In this document: positions 11,261 through 21,975 of the stretch, one piece after another
Position numbering within the stretch: the first letter of the stretch is position 1
Layout: every line of letters begins with the position of its first letter
NCBI GenBank assembly: GCA_016748015.1
Contig: JAAOMT010000181.1
Location: 7,784-71,783 of the forward strand
Length of the DNA stretch: 64,000 nucleotides
Origin: Geosiphon pyriformis
Taxonomy: Eukaryota; Glomeromycota; Glomeromycetes; Archaeosporales; Geosiphonaceae
Direction: 5' to 3'
The notes under the pieces: generated by a model
The model's input: the letters and a program-made list of their open reading frames with translations, nothing else
Told to the model about the DNA's origin: nothing
Databases searched by the model: none
Translations under genes and position numbers: made by a program

Positions 11261-11816
11261 ATTTTGTACACAACTAATTGTAAATCTGACCTACAAGATT
11301 ATTACTTTTGAACCCAAAAACTTCACCACCATCCAAAAGTATTTTAAAAGTGAACAAGATAAAAAAATGGAGTGGATGTAGAATAATAGAATGGAAAAGC
11401 GAGTCTCGCAAGCCGGAGATAAAAAATTGAGGGCATCCTGATAAAAAATGAACAATAAAAAGCAAGAAGGTTAGAATTAACATCCTTCTCATACCTCCCA
11501 GACTGGATACTGCTTACACACCATAACACTAGAAATTTAATAGGAGTATATATCTGAAAAAAAGTTCAATATTCCTGATAAAGCTTTCGGTCGATAAACT
11601 GGTTGATTTTCAACTAATAGCGGAACGCGTTGATGTGATCAGAGGGTAACACAAACTACGATTTTAAATTGCGACGCGACCCAACATGTTTTTTGCTTCC
11701 TCTTCTATGGAAAATTTGAAAAGCTTGACTGTTAACAAATTTATTGTGGTATTGAGTTTTAATCATTTTATCTGATAATCAAATCGTAAGTCTTCTGCTT
11801 CAATAGCCACAGCGCC

Positions 11817-14639
11817 ATGACGTCGTCTCAGAGACATTTGACAATTTCCAAACTTATTGCTGGGGGCAAAAGTACTGCTGCACCGAAAAATGCATCCCTT
11901 ATAGGACAACTTACAGTCATAGATAAAAATCAATCAGAATTTCCCAGAGGAACTTTACTTTTTTCGGATAAAACCGGCTCAATCCAATGTCAACTCTGCA
12001 AGCCGCTAAAACGCCATTGGTTAAAAAGAGACATTTGCTTGATTTCTTGGAACTATATTCATGAACTGTTTTTGCCCAATCTTGAAATTATTTCTGAACC
12101 TCTGATTGTGATCAAAGAGGATACCCAATTAGAAAATATCAAGTCTAATATTTACTTGTATCGCCCAATGATGGAAGGGAGGAATTTTATGTGCACGGAT
12201 GATGAAGTTTATGCACAGTACTCACCATTAACCGTAAAGCAAGTCTCCCTTCTGATCACAAATAAAGAAAAACTCCAGGATCCGATCAATTTGGAGGGTA
12301 TTATATTAGCCAAAAGTATTCTTTTTTGTCAATCTCATGAACCCGCTTTTTTCTTCCTCAGCTTAATCGACAAACACGATGGGGACATTAGTCTCCACAT
12401 CATTTTTAGGGGGGATGAGTTCATAGATTTACATCATACAATTGAGATTGGTAAACTTTATATTATTACCAATCTCGAATTTATCATTCTACCAATCAAC
12501 TCATCTGAACGACGAACTGTTCTTGAATTCAATCGGAAATCAATGCTATTGCCTATGCATTCAACTATTCATAATGAAAGGCTAGAGATTTTGACCTACC
12601 GAGGTATTGTCACACGCATTTTGGATAACGGTATGGGAATTTTAGAGCTGGATGATGAATTGATACTAAACTGTAGCAGAAATAGAATGTACAACTCTTT
12701 TCTGCCATACAGAGTCGGCACAAAGTTAATTTTGCACAATATTCACGTGATTTCAATGAAAAGAAATGCTACCTTTTACAAAGAAACGTATAATCTCCCT
12801 TACCAACCATCCCTTTTACTTGCATCTTGTGTATATAGCACCATCCATGTTAAAGAATTTGCTTCGGTAAAAGAACAAAAGATATCGAGCGAATCAAACA
12901 GTCCGTTTAGCAAGTTTTCTAGTTTCCGAGAACATGAAGGCTTTAAAATTTCCAACTTGGAATGGATTCAAAAAGTCTTCAAACAAATCAAATCGATTTA
13001 TCCAATAGGTGACCGGGTATTACAATCGCATTTATTAAAGCTTTTTGAGAGATCTGGCCAGACTTTAATAAAGTCTCCTATTGAGTTGGATTTCTTCCAA
13101 CATCCTTTGAGGTGCTCCAGATGTGTGGCAAGCGAGACTGATATCGTTAGCTTAACTCTCTCAGAGGCCTTGAGAATAATGCAAGAAGAAGCGTCGTCAT
13201 TGTTTGAACCATCCGGTGGCAAAGAAGATATTAAAGTAATCCCTAAAAAGGATTCAAAATTGAGCGGGGCAACACTAATTGGCATATTGAGCGGGGATTT
13301 CAATGGAAAATTAGTTATTATGGACCGAGGACAGCAAATCTTGGTCACCGAATCTTCTGGATTAATCCAAACTTATCATCTAGGCCATATATGGCTTATT
13401 AGTGACTTTGAGTTAGTCTATAAGCGAGAAGTTAGTAAAGCATGCCCGAGCTACAAATGCCAGATTCGTATTTCTTTGGAGAAATGCGTTTGTATATACT
13501 TGAACCTACAACCAGTAAAACCACCACAATATATAATACAAATACGGAGGATTGATCATAGAGATCGCTTCCTCGAGGTAAAGGCTTTGGTATTGCAATT
13601 TGCTCAAAACCGTGACCCGTTGGCCGAAGAATCCAAGAGGGTAGATGCTTTTAAATATTCTAGCACGAAGCAGCAGTTAAAAGCAAGGGTGTATTTTTCA
13701 CAAAAATTGATGTTTTATCTGCCGGCTCTCCATGTAGGCACTTTTTACGGGATTAATTTTGGCACAGAAAATCTGGTCTCACCTAGTAAACATAATATTA
13801 CACTATATTTAGTTTCCTTCAACGTGCCGGATAAGGCTCAAATTCTTAAAGACCTTAGAGAACTCAGTTTTGGACCAACAGTCCTGCAGGCTGATCAAAG
13901 TTTAATAGAAGATTGGCAGAGTATGAATTCAGAGTTTCAGAAAAAAAGTCTGATTTGTCAAAGCTCAATGGATGTTCTTGGCAAAAAGGATAAAAATCTT
14001 GGAATACTAAAAACAAGGGCAGAAACTCTTTATTTGTTTGAATATTACCATCAGCGGGTCCCATTAGAAAAAGTATTCCGAGTCTTTTGCAAAATTGGCT
14101 ACGTATATAAAGCTATCTTGAGATATGATTGTAGAAAATGTGAACGCGCCTTATCATCTCATCACTCTTTTCAACCATGTTTTGGGGCTTCGTCACCAAC
14201 CCTATATACGTATTTGAAGTGTCGGGTGAACGATGGCACCTATCAAGCTATTGCCATTTTCAAAGACAGTAATGTATTTAAGGCGTTAGAAATCGATAAT
14301 GATTTGCAAAAAATATTAAGAAGTGAAGCGAAATCTCGGGATTTTGTTTATAGTTCCTCCTCCAATATTGTTGTCACTGACTTTGACCGTTGTTGCGTCA
14401 ATTTGACGAAAGGCTTTCGAAACGTGGTACTTTTTTGTCGTCGATCATCTTCCGATGAAGAAGAGCTTCCTTCAGATGCACCAATATCGGAATATTCGCG
14501 GATTCAAGTGGGGCCCAGAACTTCTCATTATTGGACCCTGATGGCAAACAATCTTTTTCTTGAGGTTGTCGATATTGAACGATTATCTGTAACCGGTGAG
14601 GCTTGGTCCTTAGTAAGGAATCTCGAAGACGATGGGTAA
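11817..14639 (+). CDS. CTC1-like subunit of the CST telomere complex
   Basis: A single uninterrupted 940-codon frame. The product appears to be a multi-OB-fold protein similar to CTC1, the large subunit of CST (CTC1-STN1-TEN1), which binds single-stranded telomeric DNA and recruits polymerase alpha-primase. Visible support: an N-terminal OB-type block GTLLFSDKTGSIQCQL (about residues 45-60); a middle block GIVTRILDNGMGILELDDE (about 263-281); a later OB-like block LIGILSGDFNGKLVIMDRG (about 488-506); and a Cys-rich segment CRKCERALSSHHSFQPC (about 771-787) resembling the zinc ribbon of the C-terminal OB fold. Human CTC1 is longer (about 1,200 residues). The absence of introns is odd next to intron-rich neighbours. 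The start follows a balanced-composition leader. The family call is from remembered similarity and would need a profile search. Confidence 0.65.
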   Translation: MTSSQRHLTISKLIAGGKSTAAPKNASLIGQLTVIDKNQSEFPRGTLLFSDKTGSIQCQLCKPLKRHWLKRDICLISWNYIHELFLPNLEIISEPLIVIKEDTQLENIKSNIYLYRPMMEGRNFMCTDDEVYAQYSPLTVKQVSLLITNKEKLQDPINLEGIILAKSILFCQSHEPAFFFLSLIDKHDGDISLHIIFRGDEFIDLHHTIEIGKLYIITNLEFIILPINSSERRTVLEFNRKSMLLPMHSTIHNERLEILTYRGIVTRILDNGMGILELDDELILNCSRNRMYNSFLPYRVGTKLILHNIHVISMKRNATFYKETYNLPYQPSLLLASCVYSTIHVKEFASVKEQKISSESNSPFSKFSSFREHEGFKISNLEWIQKVFKQIKSIYPIGDRVLQSHLLKLFERSGQTLIKSPIELDFFQHPLRCSRCVASETDIVSLTLSEALRIMQEEASSLFEPSGGKEDIKVIPKKDSKLSGATLIGILSGDFNGKLVIMDRGQQILVTESSGLIQTYHLGHIWLISDFELVYKREVSKACPSYKCQIRISLEKCVCIYLNLQPVKPPQYIIQIRRIDHRDRFLEVKALVLQFAQNRDPLAEESKRVDAFKYSSTKQQLKARVYFSQKLMFYLPALHVGTFYGINFGTENLVSPSKHNITLYLVSFNVPDKAQILKDLRELSFGPTVLQADQSLIEDWQSMNSEFQKKSLICQSSMDVLGKKDKNLGILKTRAETLYLFEYYHQRVPLEKVFRVFCKIGYVYKAILRYDCRKCERALSSHHSFQPCFGASSPTLYTYLKCRVNDGTYQAIAIFKDSNVFKALEIDNDLQKILRSEAKSRDFVYSSSSNIVVTDFDRCCVNLTKGFRNVVLFCRRSSSDEEELPSDAPISEYSRIQVGPRTSHYWTLMANNLFLEVVDIERLSVTGEAWSLVRNLEDDG

Positions 14640-14943
14640 CGGCAAATGGTTCATGTAATGAACTACCGAGAGTCAAAAAATACGACACTATAACCGTTTG
14701 AATTTTTTCCTTTACCCTCCTAGGATATTAGCAATATATAAAATAATATTTTGCCGAACTTACGCATATAACGCTCAGTGCGATTGCTGTAGTCTATTCA
14801 TATAGAAAAGTGGAATAAATCAATTATATATTTTGATATTCCTGTGAAAAAATCATTATGTTCTTTCTAATATTTGTATCTTTTATAGAACCCCTGAAGC
14901 CTTGAAATATAGTAAAGAGCATCTTGCAAAAAGCTCTAACTTA

Positions 14944-15859
14944 TTAATATTCGTAACGATAATCTTCGGTGTGACTATCCCTCCTTTCTTCACGACGGCT
15001 TCTTCTTGCTCCTCTGCGATCTCTTTCTCTTGATTTATCACGGGAGCGATCAGGAGACTTTTCCCGGGGCCGTTCTATGTTCCTATCCTCGGAAGCAGTC
15101 CTTGAACGACTTCTTTCCTCGCTTCTTTCTCGTTTGGATCGCCGTTGTTCACGAAGGTATACTCGTTGAGCTGCAAACAACTCCTTTTTTAATCGACGCG
15201 AGACTTCCTTTAGGTGCATAAAATTGCAAAATCCGCCACGCGTGCATTCGGCGTTTTCGTTTTGTCGACAACACGCTTCACGAAAATCTGTTACTGGAGA
15301 AAGCTCAGCGTAAATAGGTCTTCCTGTTAATTCATTAAAGTTATGGGTTTTAATTAGGCAGCTCTGATAGCATTAATTATAAGAATAAAAATGGAATGAA
15401 GCATTGCCAGCGTAGAATCTTTGATTTAAATTATCTACGGCTCTTTGAGCGTCCTCCTCGTAACGAAACCGCGCATAAACATTTCCGATCAAGTGGTCAC
15501 CAACATTATCACACACATGCATTTCTTCAACTTCTCCATATTTACACAGTTCAGTGAAGAAATCTTCGTAGAAGTCGTCAAAATGCGCTTGGATTTCGTC
15601 CTCGGACATTGAGCAATTTGTGTCATGGGCTGGGTTCTGATATATATTTGAACATAGTATGGTTTGTGAAAAAGTCGGTTTAACGTGTTTTCGGCTGCAA
15701 CGGTCTCCATGACGGCACGCACCGATTTTGAAATAAAAAGAGCAATTGACCCTAGGAAAGTCAAAGTTATAGTTGAAGTTGACTATGATAAGAAATATGC
15801 AACACGATGGCTTACTTGTCTTTCTCTGTGCCGTAAATTGAAGCCAAATACTCTGCCAT
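14944..15859 (-). CDS. U2AF1: U2AF small subunit (U2AF1/U2AF35), 3' splice-site recognition factor
   Basis: Three exons (15859-15816, 15751-15408, 15323-14944) give 255 residues in frame. The N-terminus [20 protein letters not shown] is the family signature. The order is zinc finger 1 ([20 protein letters not shown]), the atypical RRM ([20 protein letters not shown]), zinc finger 2 ([20 protein letters not shown]), then a C-terminal Arg/Ser/Glu-rich tail. The protein contacts the AG of 3' splice sites in the nucleus with the large U2AF subunit. The second intron (15407-15324) starts with GC, not GT: the frame needs exon end GCT-G and exon start GA-AGA to rebuild Gly-Arg-Pro, and there is no GT donor nearby. 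Confidence 0.95.
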
Positions 15860-16429
15860 CTTGAGTCACAATTCTGAAGGTGTTAAAACAATTTTCCAAA
15901 AAATAATGCTATTTATATTTTATATCGTGACGTTACCAATTCGGGATGATATACCCCAAAAAAGTAATCCCTGATTTGCATGTGTAACCATTCTTAAAAA
16001 TTCGATATTAAATAAACTTGACGTTTACAATTTTACTAGCATGTAAAGCAACAAAAAGTGACATGCACCACTCGACAAAGTTGTCAACAATTTAGGCCTT
16101 AAATGTAATCCGGAATTCGTTTACATATTGCAACTTATATCAGAAAAACACATGCTTATATCCGTGTTAGGTGGTAAAAATAAAAATAAAAACGCTTACG
16201 ATGGGCAAAAATTATCTTCTCTAATGAGATGAGTGTGGAAATCACGACAACGAAGAAATTTAATACTAATTGCTTGGCGACTACTTTCAAAAGTGGACGA
16301 AAATCCGTAATGTTTGCGGGGAGGTTCAAAGGGATCATTAGTATTTGTAATGAATACAAAAAAAATTAAAATGTAAATAATTATCTTGAAATCTTAAAAA
16401 CCAACTTGTTACCATTTCAGAACACAAAC
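15860..16429. other. Intergenic, no gene recognised
   Basis: Contains the presumed divergent upstream region of U2AF1. No recognisable reading frame, tRNA or structured RNA was seen. Confidence 0.5.
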
Positions 16430-16685
16430 TGGAAGCTATACAATTTTTAGCAAGATAACGCACCGACCAATACTGTGGGAAAAATCGAAAAATGGTTAAT
16501 GGAATGATAATATTCAAAAAAATGAAGTCTTTCCGAAGTCTCTGGTTGAACTTAGAGGAGGAATGGGAGAAATTCGATGCCTTTGTTCTCGAAGAAGTTA
16601 TTGCCTCAATGCCAATGAGAAATGAAGCAGTATCAAAGTCAATCGTTAAAAATAAAATAAAACAGAAATGTATCAAATTTTGAAT
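16430..16685 (+). pseudogene. Tc1/mariner-type transposase relic (C-terminal part)
   Basis: One frame reads QDNAPTNTVGKIEKWL, the block around the second catalytic Asp of Tc1/mariner DDE transposases (usually QDNAP). After a frame change the sequence continues as EEWEKFDAFVLEEVIASMP followed by RNEAV, matching the usual end of these enzymes. Several stops (TAG just before QDNAP, then TGA-TAA) and at least one frameshift make it dead. I cannot see matching terminal inverted repeats, and the N-terminal half is not recognisable upstream. Confidence 0.7.
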
Positions 16686-16879
16686 AGGGGTACTGTAAAA
16701 ATTACTAGGGTATTTATAAAGTCTCCAGTTCGAGAAAACGGGATATCAAAAGATCTGGTAGCCATGTTAATTATTTCCATGATTAAACATTTGCGTGTAT
16801 TTTGAAACTGGTCTTGATTGATATTATTTTAAAACAAGAAATTTCTCTATTTACAGAAAAGATTTTCTCTTCTATATGT

Positions 16880-17395
16880 TCACCACATTTTTCTTCTCAA
16901 TTGTCTTAGTTTCGCGTAATGCTTCCTCCTGTGACTATAATTTTCGGCCCGCCGTTGCTGTCGTGCCTGCAACCTTTCTTGAAGTTCTTCACTTGTAGGT
17001 GCTGCAATGCCCACAAAAAACGGACTACAATCAAATTTGTCTGCCAGCGCTTTCCGAGTCCACCTTTGAGGATTCTCTTCTCTTAACTTCTGCATTTCTA
17101 ATACTTCTTGTTCTGTGATGTGATACCTTTTTATTGGTATAGGTTTGATAGCCGGAGGTAATTCAGAGATTTTGATTGGTGGTGGTGGGTTAAGTGGTAC
17201 ACGCGCAACGAATAAACTGCCATCATCTAAAGTGACGGTATCGTATACAGGTGCAGAAAGTTTTGAGAGTCGTTTTGGTTTGGGTTGATGTGTTTTACTT
17301 TTAGCGTAGGAACAAGTACTTTGTGAAAAACGCCGCACAGGAATATAGATCGAGGACCGAAAAGGTAGAGGGGTTAGACGAAACATGATTGACAT
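16880..17395 (-). CDS. Mitochondrial large-subunit ribosomal protein mL58 (fungal L20 family)
   Basis: A single exon of 171 residues. The N-terminus (MSIMFRLTPLPFRSSIYIP then VRRFSQ) is Arg/Ser-rich without acids, as expected for a mitochondrial presequence. Following it are YDTVTLDDGSLFVAR, an I-x-x-LPP segment and the typical RWTRKALADKFDCSPFFVG block, where the protein contacts the ribosome, then a basic coiled tail ending KLRQLRRKMW. This pattern matches the fungal MRP-L20/mL58 family, a structural protein of the mitoribosomal large subunit. The frame is open further upstream but contains no earlier ATG; a second in-frame Met three codons on (17386) is an alternative start. Confidence 0.85.
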   Translation of the reverse strand: MSIMFRLTPLPFRSSIYIPVRRFSQSTCSYAKSKTHQPKPKRLSKLSAPVYDTVTLDDGSLFVARVPLNPPPPIKISELPPAIKPIPIKRYHITEQEVLEMQKLREENPQRWTRKALADKFDCSPFFVGIAAPTSEELQERLQARQQRRAENYSHRRKHYAKLRQLRRKMW

Positions 17396-17499
17396 TTTGC
17401 GGGTAATTTTTCCAATGAAATTAAATATATAGATTATCTCCCTTGTGATTTTCCGTGGATACCACTTTTTCCGATTTTTATACTGCCCCAAATTTCCGT

Positions 17500-18519
17500 A
17501 GCCCTAATTTTAATTTACAAAAACTTTTTTTTTCATTCTATATATTTAATAATATAATACTTGTATAAATAAATATTAAATTTTAATAATAATAATAATA
17601 ATATTGTTTCTATTAAATAAATATTATAATTTGAAATTAAAATAATATTAAATTAAAAATATATAATTAAATAATATATATAAAATTTAATTAAAAAAAA
17701 CACATTTAAAAACTTTTAAGTTATTACTTTGCTAACAAAAAAAAATATTTTATTAAAATTAAACTTTTAAACTTTTACATAAAACAAACAAACAAAAAGA
17801 TTAAATATTACATATATTGTTTATAAATTCAAGCAAAAAAAAATAAGAATGAATAATATTAATGAAAAACTAATTATTTTAACTGTATTTAAATTCAGCT
17901 TTTCTGAAATGTCCAATCAAAATACATAAAACCTCAAATTTCTAAATCTGGCAAAACGAATTCTTAGTATAAAATCTAATATTATCTAGCGCAAGAACCG
18001 AAATCATAACACACAAGCAATGATTTAAAACCGATTCCTGTTTGAAGTTTTGGCCGAATCGCATTATTAAAACGGGGACAAGAAATAATCATCATGATGA
18101 TGCTCAACTTATGCATTGACCACTTTAATGAATTTAGAGCAGAAATTTCCGAATAGAAAACCTTTGTATTCTGTCGTATGGTAATTTATCAAATGGAAGC
18201 TTCTAATAGAAAATGACAGCATGAATTCACGTGATTCGACACTTCCGCGAAGAACGCGGAACATAATAAGGAAACATTTATAAAAAGGGAAGATTATTAA
18301 AATCTTTGACATCTTCGGTTTATTTCACTCTTATTTCCAAATTTTACTCTTGTATTAGTGGTTCAATTCATCGATATAATATATTTGTGATTTCAAACTT
18401 CACTTACACAGAATATAAAATAATCTTATCAAAATTTCAACAATATCCAGTAAATTTCGACTTGCCTTTATTATCGTAATATTTATAACTTATACCTCAT
18501 ATAATAAACAAGTTTCCAC
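17500..18519. other. AT-rich intergenic region between mL58 and NCS-1
   Basis: Divergent upstream region of both neighbours. Contains an (ATA/AAT)n microsatellite near 17585-17603 and no reading frame that I can support. Confidence 0.6.
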
Positions 18520-19536
18520 ATGGGGAAGTCTCAAAGTAAGCTGAGTGAAGAGCAGCTCAAAGAATTACAAAAGTGCACATACTGTAGGTATTCAACCACA
18601 AATTCCAAGATTCATCTTGTACATTCAGTTGGATTACCTCACTGTAAACCACTTTTTAACGCGTTTTCTATTCTTATTTTGATGTCTTGGTATTTTTTCA
18701 TCAAACAATAGTCAATAAAGCTGAACTTCAAACATGGTAAGTTTGAAGTCTCTTGAAATTGTTTATCATCTTCACGCTTTTTTTTGCTTATTAATCCCCG
18801 AATTTTGTTGGATATTAATAGGTATAAAGGTTTTTTAAAGGATTGTCCTGCGGGAGAGCTTGACAGAAATGAGTTTCAAAAGATATATAAACAATTCTTT
18901 CCATTTGGTGACCCGTCACGGTTTGCTGAATATGTATTTGATGTATTTGACGAAAATAAAAATGGAAAGATAGATTTTAAAGAGTTCATATGTGCTCTGT
19001 CGGTCACTTCTCGGGGCAAGTTGGACGAAAAATTATTATGTACGTATTCTGGTTTATATATTATGTAAGATAACGCGGAAGGGAACACGTGAACTTGGCG
19101 CTTTCTTATTGGCCATTTGAAACCGCTTCGTGATCAAAGTTTACACAAACAATTCATTTGCCAAATAATCTGACATTGAACACTATTTTTCAGGGGCTTT
19201 TCAGCTTTATGATATTGACAATGATGGCTTTATAACGCACGACGAAATGCTAAAAATTGTTGAAGCCATATATAAGATGGTAGGTAGTATGGTGAAACTT
19301 CCCCCAGATGAAGATACACCTGTGAAACGCGTCGATAAAATTTTTGCCCTAATGGACCAGGTAATTTTCCATTATGAAAATTTGTATGTTTGCCAAAACC
19401 TGCTAGGTATTTATTGCTTTTCTTCTTTTGTAATTAGAATCATGATGGAAAGCTTAGTATGGACGAGTTTAAAGAAGGATCAAAGAAAGATCCGACAATC
19501 GTCCAAGCCTTGAGCTTGTATGATGGATTGGTATAA
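18520..19536 (+). CDS. FRQ1: Neuronal calcium sensor 1 / frequenin homologue (EF-hand protein)
   Basis: Five exons (18520-18583, 18712-18736, 18822-19039, 19194-19360, 19438-19536) give 190 residues, exactly the size of NCS-1. MGKSQSKLS provides a Gly2 for N-myristoylation. EF1 is the usual degenerate loop ([13 protein letters not shown]); EF2 ([12 protein letters not shown]), EF3 ([12 protein letters not shown]) and EF4 ([12 protein letters not shown]) have intact Ca2+-ligand positions. The C-terminus [12 protein letters not shown] is the family hallmark. In yeast Frq1 activates the PI 4-kinase Pik1 at the Golgi, so a role in calcium and phosphoinositide signalling is expected. Exon 2 is only 25 nt and encodes NKAELQT, with split codons on both sides completing the flanking Phe and Trp. 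Confidence 0.95.
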
Positions 19537-20295
19537 GGAACAATTTAATATCACATAATATATATTTATCTTTGATTTGGCCTTAGAAGCTTGGCTCCTT
19601 ATTTTATTTGAAGTTTGATCATGAAACTTTTCGATTCTGTACAGAAATTTGTAATATTATCAGTCGCATCAACTGTCAAAAAATAATGTAGAATGGCAGC
19701 CATAGTAATAAGCAAATAATTATTAAGATCGTTAACAATCATCTTGGGAGTTTGTCCAAATATTAACCGGGACCAGATTAGCTAGTTGCCCGAATTTTCA
19801 CAAGAACTCTAAACATTGGTGCCAAGCCTTAGGGCAGAGGTCATTTTAGAAGAATGACTAAATATTTGATTACAATGTATTAATGGGACATCTGTTATGT
19901 CGCTTTTCAAGTTTTAAATTAACAATTATTTCAACTGCTCTGAAACTCTATTATATCAACATGAAATCATTGATTATGACATAATGCCCTGATTTGTTTC
20001 AAGTAAAAATACGATCAAAAAAGGATACGATTTCACTCTGATTTGCTTTATGGTTAAGAAAGATTAGGTTCGTTTTTTGTTTATGTAAATAAACATGTTG
20101 ATGGATGTAATCAACATATAAAAGGATATGGAAAGAAGGGATCCCTCATGATTATCATCGCTCCCAGTGAGCTTCACTATAGTGAAGAAAAAAGTCTGAA
20201 ATTTAGTTTGAAAAACCAAAAAAACCTCAAGAAAGAAAAATCCAATATAAAGGATATGCTTAAGGATACAGAGTCTGAACCAGACAAATACAGTT
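19537..20295. other. Convergent intergenic region (NCS-1 / SNRNP35 3' ends)
   Basis: No gene seen. An octamer GTATCCTT occurs on the minus strand at 20262-20269, shortly past the SNRNP35 stop; it resembles a U12 donor, but no downstream branch site or exon supports an intron. Confidence 0.5.
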
Positions 20296-21821
20296 TCATC
20301 TTCTCTCGTCATATCCTCGATAGCTCCTTCGCCTATCTCTAATTTTATCCTTATAGATTTCCTTTTCTTTTTCTCTGCTCGTGCCATAAACTTTGTCATC
20401 ATCTCTTTGTCGACGAGAGGGACTACGACTTCCAGACCTCCGGTATATAGGTTTTCCCTCATATCGACTTGAATGATGGCGATATCGTGGAGACCTTGAT
20501 CTTGAATATCTTTGTTTTGATTCATGGTAGAGATTTTTAGAATGATAATCTTTAGTACTCCGGGAATTGTCCAGTTTATATTCAGATTGCCGTATTGAGT
20601 GAACTGATTCGATAATGGAATGTGTTTTTGGAGTAGTGTTCCATGATCCAGGTCGATTATAATTATTTTGATAAGAGGCATCTCTTGAAGCATTACTGGA
20701 TCTTGAATAGTTCGAATTTTCTATACGATCATCATTAGGGTTTGATGATAAAAATACGGAGGTTCGAATGTTTGAAAAGTCTTGAATTGTTAATCTGTCA
20801 CTTTTTGAAAGTGATAGACGTCTCCAACAATCATCATAACGTTGCTCAGGAAGAATCTCGGGCACGGCTTGAATTCCGGCTACATGTCTGATACCAAATG
20901 GTCAAGTAGTTAATGTAAAAGATTAGCGAAATATTAATTGCAAAACACATACAAGGGTCTCTTAAAAGGGCGATCTCTTGAACCAAATCGGAGTTGCCCA
21001 GATTCTTTTCTTCCGCCAAAACCACCACCCAATCGCCTCGGAATCCATCCTTCCATCACACGACTCCGTTCGAAATCGACAAGGATTTGTCGATCATCAA
21101 GCATAATTTTATTGGCATTCTACAAAATCGAAATAATCAATTCTGAGAAATTATAGCGTTTGAAAGAGGGTGTAGAATTCACAGACCTTATAAGCATCTT
21201 GACAAGATCTTTCATGTGTATATTCAATAAATGCATAGCCACGTGAATCCCCAGTCACTATTTAGATCTTGAAGGATTACTTTTCATAATATGAAAGAAA
21301 TCAACCAATTTCCAACTTACCAATATTGCGGACCAGTCGAATTTTTTGTATTGCTCCAAATCTCTCAAACACAGATTCGAGAGTTTCTATTTTTTAAATG
21401 ATTTATGTTTTAAATTTATTTGACAAGCAAAGAAAATTCAGAAAAAAATTTAGATTAGATTAGCAAGTTTTACAAAATATCTTGCCTTCAGTGGTTTCTG
21501 GATTCAATCTTCCCACAAATATTGTTTTAAAAGGATCACTAGTTACATCTTCAGTATCATTCGGAGGTAGATCTGCGGATAGATGAAAATTAGAAATAAT
21601 TTTTATTTACTAAAAACAGACCTTTTTATAAACAAACATTTTGACTCTTGCGCGCGTTGAATTCCATGATCGTGAGGAACTGTATCTGTTCCGTCAATGC
21701 TTCCAGCTATTAATGAGTTTATTTTATATTAGTAAATTTAGTAGCTCTAGTAGCCATACACATTTTTAAAACTTTCTATTAAAGTACCTTGAAGGGGATC
21801 ATACTTGTCGGCATGCCACAT
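20296..21821 (-). CDS. SNRNP35: U11/U12 snRNP 35 kDa protein (minor spliceosome)
   Basis: Seven exons (21821-21788, 21706-21638, 21572-21486, 21386-21321, 21257-21187, 21119-20953, 20887-20296) join in frame to 361 residues. The N-terminus [19 protein letters not shown] and the post-RRM block [20 protein letters not shown], followed by RFGSRDRPF, separate this protein from its paralogue U1-70K. The RRM shows RNP2 (TIFVGRL) and RNP1 (RGYAFIEY). The C-terminal half is Arg/Ser/Tyr/Asp-rich and longer than in the human protein (about 246 residues). The protein sits in the U11/U12 di-snRNP and helps recognise U12-type 5' splice sites. The intron after exon 3 has the GC donor AG|GCAAG, needed to give ETTEETLESVF. 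Confidence 0.92.
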
Positions 21822-21975
21822 ATTAAAAACAAGAGAGCTGGAATTCAATTCAATTTCTTATGATCTACAGTTTAGGTAAATCTCGAACTGTGCAACCTTT
21901 GTTTATTGATAATCGATGGTAAATCCAATCAGCACGTCAAGTTGTTTGTGACTCTCTTTGAGTTTTTTTCAAAAT

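Noticed and set aside
13998-14688. Minus-strand frames opposite the CTC1-like gene
   Set aside because: Shadow frames; the plus-strand frame is continuous for 940 codons with OB-fold-like blocks.
20262-20269. GTATCCTT octamer on the minus strand, like a U12-type 5' splice site, just past the SNRNP35 stop
   Set aside because: No downstream branch site or exon follows. The same octamer also occurs at about 26406 inside a separase intron and near 23573 beside the Snapin acceptor, none at an exon end, so chance in AT-rich DNA is sufficient.
20064-20693. 209-codon minus-strand frame overlapping the SNRNP35 tail
   Set aside because: It is an alternate frame of the Arg/Ser-rich exon plus AT-rich 3' sequence; the real frame closes with all seven exons.
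21486-21490. AT-AC (U12) intron after SNRNP35 exon 3 (AAG followed by ATATTTTG)
   Set aside because: The bases do not match ATATCCTT, and the frame is satisfied by the better GC donor AG|GCAAG a few bases upstream.
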